Of a stretch of DNA of 64,000 nucleotides, positions 1 through 7,084 are shown piece after piece. The position numbers and the translations under genes are program-made. The stretch lies in assembly GCF_041224595.1 (NCBI RefSeq), contig NZ_JBGFGN010000113.1, forward strand, positions 1-64,000, written 5' to 3'. Positions within the stretch are counted from its first letter, which is position 1. Each line of letters starts with the position of its first letter. The stretch comes from Donghicola sp041224595 (lineage in GTDB: Bacteria > Pseudomonadota > Alphaproteobacteria > Rhodobacterales > Rhodobacteraceae). The notes under the pieces are model-generated. The model was not told where the DNA came from. It did no database searches and saw nothing but the letters and a program-made list of their open reading frames with translations.

Positions 1-88
1 AACCTCACAGAATTGGCCTGACGGCCAATGCGCCTTGGACCGGGCTTGCTATATGAGGGCCGCACGCTCCAAGGCGCTCGCCCCAAAC

Positions 89-139
89 TGGCCGACTTTT
101 GCTCCGCCACAATGGCCGAATTTTACTCCGCCGTTGACA
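89..139. mobile_element. Terminal end of an IS21-family-like insertion sequence
   Basis: Read on the minus strand, the element begins TGTCAAC at 139 and carries two imperfect 20-bp direct repeats (113-132 and 89-108) that both begin GGCGGAG and end TCGGCCA, 24 bp apart. A TGTCA tip followed by tandem GGCGG-type repeats is the usual architecture of IS21-family ends (IstA-binding repeats). The element body lies to the left, mostly outside the window. Positions 1-88 hold no gene I can support. The tip lies 7 bp beyond the stop of the neighbouring SDR gene. Family assignment is from the pattern of the ends only. Confidence 0.6.
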
Positions 140-145
140 TAGGTG

Positions 146-898
146 TTATTTGCGTAGCGCAGGCAGACCGACACCGGTGCTGTCAAAGCCCCCGTCAGAG
201 GCAATCACCTGCCCCGTGACGTAACTTGCACGCTCCGAGCATAGGAAGACGATCACCTCGGCAATCTCCCGCTCTGATCCGTAGCGGTTCAGCGGAATGG
301 CATCGTGATAGGCGTCGATGATGTCCTGCGAGTGGACTGCCATCGCCAGTTTGGTCCGCACAGGGCCAGGGCACACACAGTTGGCACGGATGCCGAATTC
401 CCCCAGTTCCGCAGCCTGCTGTTTGGTCAGCTGGATCACAGCCGCTTTGGAGGTGCCGTAGGCGACACGCAGGGTCGATGCGCGCAGACCCGAGATCGAT
501 GCAATGTTCAAAAGCGCGCCCTTGGTCTCTTTGAGCGCGGGAATACAGGCCTGCGAAACAAGGAACACACCATCAAGGTTCGCCTCCATCACCCGCCGCC
601 ACATGGCGAAGTCGGTCTGTTCGATGGGGCCAAATTCCGCAACGCCCGCATTGTTTACCACAGCATCGATCCGGCCATAGGCCCCGAGCACAGCAGCAAC
701 CATTGCATCGACCTGCTCGGGCTGGGACACATCGTAGACGAAAGGCGCAGCACCTGTGACCCCCGCCGCAGCAGTGGCGAGTTCGTCGCCGTCGCGGTCT
801 ATCATCGCGACCTGCCACCCCTGTTCGATAAAGAGATGCGTTGTGGCAAGCCCGATCCCGCGGGCCGCTCCGGTCACCAAAGCGACTTTTGTCGTCAT
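146..898 (-). CDS. SDR family NAD(P)-dependent oxidoreductase
   Basis: A 250-residue classical short-chain dehydrogenase/reductase. The Rossmann motif TGAARGIG is at residues 9-16, NNAG at 82-85, and the catalytic set is S134, Y147 and K151 (YGTSK). The end is the usual VTGQVIASDGGF type. The ATG at 898 was chosen because AAGGAC lies 6 bp upstream and the protein there starts as SDRs do; the frame stays open further upstream to 1075 but that extension has no family features. Substrate cannot be told; sugar or hydroxy-acid oxidation is common for this subfamily. Its 3' end almost touches the IS21-like end, so part of its original neighbourhood may be lost. Confidence 0.9.
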   Translation of the reverse strand: MTTKVALVTGAARGIGLATTHLFIEQGWQVAMIDRDGDELATAAAGVTGAAPFVYDVSQPEQVDAMVAAVLGAYGRIDAVVNNAGVAEFGPIEQTDFAMWRRVMEANLDGVFLVSQACIPALKETKGALLNIASISGLRASTLRVAYGTSKAAVIQLTKQQAAELGEFGIRANCVCPGPVRTKLAMAVHSQDIIDAYHDAIPLNRYGSEREIAEVIVFLCSERASYVTGQVIASDGGFDSTGVGLPALRK

Positions 899-1209
899 AT
901 CAAGTCCTTGTTCGAGAATCTTATCAGTATCTGGTCCAGAGTCAGAGGCGCCACCGCCATCACGGTACCGGTAACGGATTCCCGCCGAGTCATTCTGAGA
1001 AAGGGCTAGCGGCGCGCCCCATCTGCGCCATCCGTTCGATGTCATGGATCCTCTCCTCCTTCGGTGCGGGCACATTCTGCCAGCACCTTACCGGCGCAAC
1101 AGGTGCGACAGTCCCCAATAGGATACGCCTACGCAGTCAACTCTGTAAATGGAAACCTGCGTGGACCCTGCTCGGATGAGTCTTTGGATCGCTTGGTATG
1201 GGAACGTGG
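899..1209. other. Intergenic region upstream of the SDR gene, no supported gene
   Basis: This 311-bp stretch has a strong AAGGAGGAGAGG ribosome-binding-like sequence (minus strand, about 1044-1055) followed by an ATG that is in frame with the SDR gene, and short open minus-strand frames that end within it. They look like decayed gene ends or a read-through leader, but none is long enough to identify. Confidence 0.4.
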
Positions 1210-1905
1210 TCAGCGCCGATCCGGCGCAGGCCGCGATTGCGCAAATTCACGAACCAAAGCAACACGCTTTGGACGAAAGCTCTCTGTTCCGCGCGCAAGG
1301 TCTTCGATTTGCGAGACATGAAACATCCGGTAGTCCAGCCGTGTCCTGCAATGCCCCAGCAACATCAGGTTTCCCTCGCCGTAGGACAGAGCCAGCGGCC
1401 AGACCTCGCGTTCCGTGACGCGGCCCTTCAGGTCAGTGTAGCGAAAGGTGACGCTATGCTCGTCCCAGATCGCCTGACGCATCAGGTCCATATCGATCGT
1501 CACTGGGGGGCGATCGTCAGGGCGGCGAAAATTACGAAGGGCGGTATTCATGGCCTGCCGCGCCTGCCGGTCTGGCAGCGTCGCAATGATCCGCGCCATC
1601 GCGTCCTGCCCTGCCCGCGTGAGAGCAGGGTCCGCCAATTGATCCAGACCCGAGAGCGCCAGCACCAGTGCCTCGATCTCTAACTGGCTGAAGCTCTGGG
1701 GTGGCAGAGCCGTGTCCTCGGTCAGCGTGTACCCCAAACCCGCCTCACCATCGATCAGTGCTCCGCCTGCGCGAAGGGTCGCGATATCCCGATAGAGCTG
1801 ACGCAGGGAAACGCCGGTTTCGACCGCCAGCGCCTGCGCGGTGACTGGCCCTGCGCTGCGGCGCAGGGCATCCATCAGGCGCATCAGACGATCGGTTCGG
1901 GCCAT
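1210..1905 (-). CDS. YafY-type transcriptional regulator (HTH plus WYL domain)
   Basis: A 231-residue regulator with an N-terminal DeoR-like helix-turn-helix (about residues 5-60, including LRQLYRDIATL) followed by a WYL domain (about 120-215) of the kind that senses a small ligand or nucleic acid. The ATG at 1905 has a clear AGGAGG box 5 bp upstream, so the upstream in-frame ATGs are rejected. It is divergent from the glutathione S-transferase gene with only 74 bp between the starts, the common layout of a YafY/PafC-like regulator beside its target. Function of the pair is inferred from position only. Confidence 0.88.
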   Translation of the reverse strand: MARTDRLMRLMDALRRSAGPVTAQALAVETGVSLRQLYRDIATLRAGGALIDGEAGLGYTLTEDTALPPQSFSQLEIEALVLALSGLDQLADPALTRAGQDAMARIIATLPDRQARQAMNTALRNFRRPDDRPPVTIDMDLMRQAIWDEHSVTFRYTDLKGRVTEREVWPLALSYGEGNLMLLGHCRTRLDYRMFHVSQIEDLARGTESFRPKRVALVREFAQSRPAPDRR

Positions 1906-1979
1906 GGAATCCTCCTGACAGGAATTGTCAGCAGGGGAAGCGTAGAACAATCCCATCACAACCAAAAGGACACAATCCC

Positions 1980-2585
1980 ATGACCACGCTCTACCACGCC
2001 CCGATGTCGCGCTCTTCTTCTGTTCTGGCCCTGATCGACGAGCTTGGCGCAGATATCGAGGTCCGCACCGTCTCGATCCGCCGCGCAGATGGGACCGGCG
2101 CGCCGGACGCCGCGAACCCCCATCCCGAAGGCCGTGTGCCCTATCTGGTCGACGGCGACGAACACCTGCGCGAACGCGGTGCCATCATTCTTTATCTGAC
2201 CGACAAATTTCCCGAGGCCAAACTGGCCCCCAAGGTCGGCGAACCTGGTCGCGGCGCCTATCTGACGTGGCTGTCTTATTACCAAGGGATCATGGAGCCT
2301 GTATTCATCATGACAATGCTGGATCAGGTCACACCGGAATCGACCAAAGCCTATGGCAGCTTTGACGACATGATCGCGGCATTGGACGCGGCGCTTCAAA
2401 AAGGGCCCTATTTGTTGGGTGAGCAGTTTTCGGCGGCGGATCTGCTGTGCTCTAGCCCGTTCCACTGGATGTCGCACATGATCCCTGACAATCCGCGCAT
2501 TCAGGACTGGGTCAAGCGCTGCGGCGAGCGGCCCTCGGTTGCCAAGGTCGCCGCAGCCGAGATGGCTGGAATGGCCGAAGCTTAA
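1980..2585 (+). CDS. Glutathione S-transferase family protein
   Basis: A 201-residue protein with an N-terminal thioredoxin-fold GST domain (MTTLYHAPMSRSSSV, then a cis-Pro region PYLVDGDEHLRERGAI) and an alpha-helical C-terminal domain. The serine-rich start resembles beta/theta bacterial GSTs, in which Ser or Cys near residue 10-12 activates glutathione. It is divergent from the WYL regulator, which probably controls it. Its TAA stop shares the palindrome TTAA with the stop of the convergent BNR gene (2582-2585). Confidence 0.88.
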   Translation: MTTLYHAPMSRSSSVLALIDELGADIEVRTVSIRRADGTGAPDAANPHPEGRVPYLVDGDEHLRERGAIILYLTDKFPEAKLAPKVGEPGRGAYLTWLSYYQGIMEPVFIMTMLDQVTPESTKAYGSFDDMIAALDAALQKGPYLLGEQFSAADLLCSSPFHWMSHMIPDNPRIQDWVKRCGERPSVAKVAAAEMAGMAEA

Positions 2586-3730
2586 CCCAGCACCTCAACC
2601 GATTGAATGGTGGGCAGGTGGCGTGCAATCTCGTGCCAGCTGTCCCCTTCGTCAAAGCTGGCAAAGATTGATCCACTGTTGGTGCCAAAGAAAACGCCCG
2701 CAGGATCACGCTGATCCACCGCCATAGCCTGCCGCAGCACTGTGAAAAAACAAGCTGTTTGCGGCAAGCCTTCGCGCAGGGCTTGCCAGCTTTGCCCTCC
2801 ATCACGTGTGCGCCAGACGGCAGCCGCAGCATCTGGCGGAAAACGTCCCTCCATGTCACCGTTCAACGGCAGCGTCCACGCCGTATCGGGATCGCGAGGG
2901 TGCGCCCCGATCGGAAACCCAAAAGTCGAGGGCAGCCCGTCAGTCAGGTCATCCCAACTGCGCCCCCCGTCGACAGAGCGCCAGACCCCGTGATGGTTCT
3001 GTTGATAGAGCAGATCTCCCTGCCCTGCCCCGTGGGCGATATTGTGCACGCAATGGCCCGTCTCACCGTCTCTGGGAGCCGCAGGATGATGGTGGTGCGT
3101 GCAGGCTGCCGCATTGGCAAGCCGATTGCGTCTGTCCCAAGTCACGCCGCCATCCTCGGTCGCGAACACCCCCGCGGCAGAGATCCCCACCCACATTTTC
3201 TTTGGATCAACGGGACTGGGAACAATGCTGTGCAGGATCAACCCCGCCGCACCGCCATTCCATTCAGGGCGCGACGGGTGGTCGGTCAGTCCCGAAACCT
3301 TTTCCCACGTGATACCGCCATCATGGCTCGCCAAAAGCCCTGCCGGTTTGGTGCCCGAATAGACGACACCGTGCGCCACAGCCATCGACCAAACCTGCGT
3401 GAATTCGTCTCCGAACGGCAGAGGTTCGGGCGTCCAGCCGATCATCTGCGCGAAATCGGGGTCATTTGCGGCCCAATCATCCGCGGCGCCCTTGGCCAGC
3501 TTGGCCAATGTCCAAGTCTCGCCCCTGTCGGTGGACCGCCACACGCCCGCGCCAAACCAGTCGCCGCCACCGCCCGCCCACAGGTGGCCGGTCTCGGGGT
3601 CACCGACCACGTGATTGATGCCCCATCCCCCGCAATGAGGGCCTGTCACCGTCCAGCCCGTTCGGTCCGCCCCGCCGTTCAACAGAAAAGCCCCTTTGGT
3701 CGTACCAACCAGCACCTGCATCCCGTCCAT
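2582..3730 (-). CDS. WD40/YVTN/BNR-like repeat protein (sialidase-like beta-propeller)
   Basis: A 382-residue protein with repeated Asp-box (BNR) motifs of the S-x-D-x-G-x-x-W type, for example STDRGETW, SHDGGITW, SVDGGRSW, TRDGGQSW and SFDEGDSW, spaced as in a beta-propeller. The N-terminus MQVLVGTTKGAFLL has no signal peptide, so it is probably cytoplasmic. Such proteins are often annotated exo-alpha-sialidase or glycosyl hydrolase, but the Asp boxes are structural and no catalytic residues can be assigned. A His run (HHHH) is present mid-protein. No functional neighbours: it is convergent with the GST gene and divergent from the DUF2161 gene. Confidence 0.85.
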   Translation of the reverse strand: MDGMQVLVGTTKGAFLLNGGADRTGWTVTGPHCGGWGINHVVGDPETGHLWAGGGGDWFGAGVWRSTDRGETWTLAKLAKGAADDWAANDPDFAQMIGWTPEPLPFGDEFTQVWSMAVAHGVVYSGTKPAGLLASHDGGITWEKVSGLTDHPSRPEWNGGAAGLILHSIVPSPVDPKKMWVGISAAGVFATEDGGVTWDRRNRLANAAACTHHHHPAAPRDGETGHCVHNIAHGAGQGDLLYQQNHHGVWRSVDGGRSWDDLTDGLPSTFGFPIGAHPRDPDTAWTLPLNGDMEGRFPPDAAAAVWRTRDGGQSWQALREGLPQTACFFTVLRQAMAVDQRDPAGVFFGTNSGSIFASFDEGDSWHEIARHLPTIQSVEVLG

Positions 3731-3845
3731 CGCGCATCCCCTTTGGCAATGTTCAACTTTCAGGGTAGCACGGGCCGCGCCAAACCCTCAGCGTATTTTA
3801 CGCCGGCGATTGACGTTTCCGAAGGGGCGCTGTTACCTCGGACCC

Positions 3846-4526
3846 ATGCGCGAAGCCGACCTATATGATCCCGTCAAAGCCTATCTCGAGGCCCAAGGCT
3901 ACACCGTCAAAGCCGAGATCGGCGCCTGCGATGTCATGGCCGTTCGCGGCGACGAACCGCCCGTCATCATCGAGCTGAAAACAACATTTTCGCTTTCGCT
4001 GGTCTTTCAGGGGGTCGAGCGTCAGACCCTGAGTGATGCAGTCTATCTGGCTGTGCCAGTGTCCTCGGATCGTGGGTGGAAGCTGCGCTACAAGGACATC
4101 ACCCGCCTGTGCCGTAGGCTAGGTCTTGGGCTTCTGGCTGTGAACGTGAAAAAGGGTCAGGTGACAGCGCACCTTGATCCAGAAGACTACAGCCCCCGCA
4201 AAAACACCAAACGTCTGGGGCGTCTGCTCCGCGAATTCGAGCGACGCGTGGGGGATCCGAACACGGGCGGAACCACAGGGACCAGACGCATGACCGCCTA
4301 TCGGCAGGACGCCCTGCGCTGTCTGGCTTATATGGCGGGCAAAGACCCTTGCGCCCCCGCAGAAATCGCCCGAGAGACAGGCGTCAAAACCGCCGGCAAC
4401 ATCCTTCGGGCGGATCACTATGGCTGGTTCGAACGCCCCGAGAAAGGCCGATATATCGTCACGCCCAAAGGCGTCGAAGCGTTGGACCTACACGCAGAGG
4501 ACATCGCAGCGCTGGTGAACACCTAG
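3846..4526 (+). CDS. DUF2161 family protein, PD-(D/E)xK phosphodiesterase/nuclease fold
   Basis: A 226-residue protein starting MREADLYDPVKAYLEAQGY. The N-terminal half has the PD-(D/E)xK layout: E24, D29 in GACDVMAV, then E43-L-K45 in IIELKTTF. The C-terminal part (about 155-226) looks like a winged helix (AEIARETGVKTAGNILRADH). The ATG at 3846 is where family similarity begins; the upstream in-frame extension overlaps the divergent BNR gene. Members are restriction-endonuclease-like but their biological role is not known. It stands alone and is convergent with the cytochrome peroxidase gene. Confidence 0.85.
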   Translation: MREADLYDPVKAYLEAQGYTVKAEIGACDVMAVRGDEPPVIIELKTTFSLSLVFQGVERQTLSDAVYLAVPVSSDRGWKLRYKDITRLCRRLGLGLLAVNVKKGQVTAHLDPEDYSPRKNTKRLGRLLREFERRVGDPNTGGTTGTRRMTAYRQDALRCLAYMAGKDPCAPAEIARETGVKTAGNILRADHYGWFERPEKGRYIVTPKGVEALDLHAEDIAALVNT

Positions 4527-4535
4527 GCCCAAACG

Positions 4536-5678
4536 TTATTCTTCCAGCAAATGCTCGTAGCGCCGGTCGGTCAACGTCTTCAGAAATGCGACAATCGCGT
4601 CGATCTCGCGATCTTTCAGGGCGGGCCCTTCGGTCAACTCGACTTCGGCCAAGGTCTCTGGGACGGGCGGCGGACCAAAGGGCTGGCCTGTCTCGGGATT
4701 GATCTGGCGCGCCTCGGAGACCGAATTGTATTTGTTGTAAAACAGCACGACCGTTCGCAAATCTTCGAAGACCCCGTTGTGCATGTACGGGGCCGTCACC
4801 GCCACATTGCGCAGGGTTGGGACCTTGAACTTGCCGCGATGGCCGTCCTCTTTGCCTTTGACATGGGGGTGTGCGCCCAAGCCTTCGTCCAGAAAATCGA
4901 GCTTGATCCCGTTCAGTGCGCGCAAATCTGGGTTCTTTGGCACACCAATGTTGAAATACTGGTAATTGGAAAAGGTCTCACCCTCTGCCCCCGGACGTTC
5001 GTTCAGCTGATGACATAGGTTGCAGTTTGTGAACTGTTGAGAAAAGAACAGCGTCTCCCCCAGCAGTTCCTCTGATGTCAACTTCTCCTCACCGCGCAGA
5101 TAACGGTCGTACTTGCTGTCAAAGGTCTGGAATTGCCCGGTGCGTTCGAATGCCGCCAAAGCCGCGGTCATGGCGGCATAGCCGGCTTGCGGGTCGTCAA
5201 GAGTGTCTGCGGAGAACAGCGTCCCGAACGACGCGACGTACAATTCGTTTTCTTTCAATCGAGCGACGACAGCGGCTTCGTCCTTCATACCCATTTCGAT
5301 GGGGTTCAGGGGCGGTCCGCCCGCTTGATCTTCCAGCCGTGCTGCGCGCCCCTCCCAGAATTGGCCACCATGCCAGAGACCGTCTTTGTTGCGGCCGAAT
5401 TCGGGTGTGAGTGCGGCATAGGTCAGTGTTGGCGCGTTGCGATCCCCAAAGGACGCGCCATCATCCCCTATTGACGCCATTCCGCGCGGATCAGCGAATC
5501 CGCTCTCGGGGTCATGACAGGTCGCGCAGGCTTGGGTGCGATTTGCCGAGAGGTTGGTGTCAAAGAACAGTGCTTCGCCCAAGTCCTCGAGCGCCTCGTA
5601 GCTCTCTTGTGCCCCAGCCAGGCTCGCGAACGCTCCGACCAGAGCCAGGGTGAAGAAACCATTCCGAAATTGAAACAT
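4536..5678 (-). CDS. Di-heme cytochrome c peroxidase / MauG family protein
   Basis: A 380-residue exported protein: cleavable signal peptide (residues 1-23, ending ASLAGA) and two c-type heme sites, CATCH at 51-55 and CNLCH at 219-223, with the family block VPTLRNVAVTAPYMHNG near 300. RBS AGGAGC lies 7 bp before the ATG. Bacterial di-heme peroxidases reduce H2O2; the MauG branch instead matures tryptophan tryptophylquinone. After TAPYMHNG I do not see the Met-containing segment typical of peroxidases, and a Tyr-rich FYNKYN segment stands there, so a MauG-like role is possible. A TTQ enzyme cluster without its own mauG lies 7 kb away. Peroxidase versus MauG cannot be settled here. Confidence 0.88.
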   Translation of the reverse strand: MFQFRNGFFTLALVGAFASLAGAQESYEALEDLGEALFFDTNLSANRTQACATCHDPESGFADPRGMASIGDDGASFGDRNAPTLTYAALTPEFGRNKDGLWHGGQFWEGRAARLEDQAGGPPLNPIEMGMKDEAAVVARLKENELYVASFGTLFSADTLDDPQAGYAAMTAALAAFERTGQFQTFDSKYDRYLRGEEKLTSEELLGETLFFSQQFTNCNLCHQLNERPGAEGETFSNYQYFNIGVPKNPDLRALNGIKLDFLDEGLGAHPHVKGKEDGHRGKFKVPTLRNVAVTAPYMHNGVFEDLRTVVLFYNKYNSVSEARQINPETGQPFGPPPVPETLAEVELTEGPALKDREIDAIVAFLKTLTDRRYEHLLEE

Positions 5679-5768
5679 GGGTACGCTCCTGCAATGCGCC
5701 TATGGAGTTGCCGAGTCTTTCTATAAGGTACACTGCCCCGCCTTGCACCCCCATGCGACAAAACGCAA

Positions 5769-5794
5769 GAGGCCCCCAAAGGGACCTCTTTTTC
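5769..5794 (-). terminator. Terminator hairpin downstream of the RTX gene
   Basis: AGAGG(5769-5773)...CCTCT(5786-5790) with an inner CCC/GGG pair and a 4-nt loop. On the minus strand it follows the RTX stop (5822) and precedes GCGTTTTG; on the plus strand it is followed by five Ts, so it may stop transcription both ways. Confidence 0.65.
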
Positions 5795-5821
5795 AGATGT
5801 CTCGTTTTACGAGCGGACGAA

Positions 5822-6832
5822 TTAGCCGAAATTAAAACTGTCAGCAGTCAAGGAGACCACATCCACATCGGTCAGCGTGATGGTTCCGCCCGAATACGCC
5901 AAAATGGCATCGGTGCCGCTCTGGTTCAGACTTATGTCTGCAAAACTCTCTTCGAAATCTGTTTTCAGTATGATCAGATCGGTGCCAACTTCGAAATCGG
6001 TAATAACATCGTCGCCGTCGTACTCTTTGAAGATGAAACGATCCGCGCCCTCTCCTCCGGTCAACGTGTCGTTCCCTTTCCCGCCAAACAAGCGGTCATC
6101 CCCAACGCCTCCATCGAGAACGTCATCACCAGCGCCGCCTTTGATACGATCCTTCCCTTCCTCCCCGAAGAGGTGGTCTTTGCCCTTGTTGCCGAACAGG
6201 CGCTCATGACCGTCCCCACCAGAGAGACTGTCATCGCCCACGCCGCCCTTCATAATGTCGTTGCCGTCGCCACCCTTGATCGTGTCATCGCCTGCGCCAC
6301 CAAAAAGACGATCCTTGCCTTTGCCACCGTCCATATCGTCATCGCCATCGCGCCCATGGAGCCGGTCGCGCCCACCGTTACCGATGAGATAATTAGCATT
6401 CCCATCGCCCTCGTATTTATCGTCATCGTCCGAGCCATCGTAACTGTCGTCATCGCCATGCGAGTGCGTGCCGAGGTCACCGTCATCGTCCGAGGTGCTG
6501 CCATGATCATCGTCCGTCTCGTCCTCATCTTCGATGTCTTCACTGGTCGATGTGACGCTGCGAGAGATGATTTCTGCCAAGAGGGTTGAATCGACAGAAC
6601 CAGAGCCCTGAGCTATCTCACGCCAGTATCCGGTGGCACTATCCTCTACAAAAATCTCGTATTCGGTTTGACCATGTTCCGTTTCGGTCTTCACCACGTA
6701 TCCATCAATCAGAGTGAAGGTTTCATCCCCATCGATGTCTTCGGGTTCCAGTGAACCATTACGGGCCACTTCGTAGATAGCAGAGACTTGGTCACCAGAA
6801 AAAACAAAGGAATTAAGATCATTCGAGGACAT
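5822..6832 (-). CDS. RTX (hemolysin-type calcium-binding repeat) protein
   Basis: A 336-residue acidic protein. The N-terminal 100 residues form a unique domain, followed by an Asp/Glu/Ser/His-rich linker (about 105-140), then about 12 tandem RTX nonapeptides GGxGxDxUx (about 145-285, e.g. GGAGDDTIKGGDGNDIM) and a C-terminal segment ITDFEVGTDLIILK typical of RTX proteins. RTX repeats fold on Ca2+ after export through a type I secretion system using an uncleaved C-terminal signal; no type I exporter gene lies nearby. No enzymatic domain is visible, so it may be a small structural or adhesive secreted protein. Confidence 0.85.
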   Translation of the reverse strand: MSSNDLNSFVFSGDQVSAIYEVARNGSLEPEDIDGDETFTLIDGYVVKTETEHGQTEYEIFVEDSATGYWREIAQGSGSVDSTLLAEIISRSVTSTSEDIEDEDETDDDHGSTSDDDGDLGTHSHGDDDSYDGSDDDDKYEGDGNANYLIGNGGRDRLHGRDGDDDMDGGKGKDRLFGGAGDDTIKGGDGNDIMKGGVGDDSLSGGDGHERLFGNKGKDHLFGEEGKDRIKGGAGDDVLDGGVGDDRLFGGKGNDTLTGGEGADRFIFKEYDGDDVITDFEVGTDLIILKTDFEESFADISLNQSGTDAILAYSGGTITLTDVDVVSLTADSFNFG

Positions 6833-7084
6833 TGCCGCACTCCATCAGGTCGTTTGATTTGAAACGAGAATGGCCCGAATTTCAGGGCTCAGGGAATCGC
6901 CAGAAGGTTAGAATAACGCGGAAATTCGGACATCGACCTAAAGTTTAGGGCCGATTTTCGCGCAATTTTTGCAAACCCTTCGATGGAGATTGGCCGCGGC
7001 AGTGTCTCATACCGATGATGCAAGGGGCAACTCAGCCTGTCGGGTAGTGCCCATCGCGTCACCGCATGCTGCTCAGCCCAGCAC

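Noticed and set aside
1006..1130. Short minus-strand frames before the SDR gene with a strong ribosome-binding-like site
   Set aside because: They may be gene ends left by rearrangement but none is long enough to name.
5877..6589. Long plus-strand frames opposite the RTX gene
   Set aside because: They arise from the repetitive GGxGxD codons read on the other strand; the protein sequences are low in complexity and match nothing.
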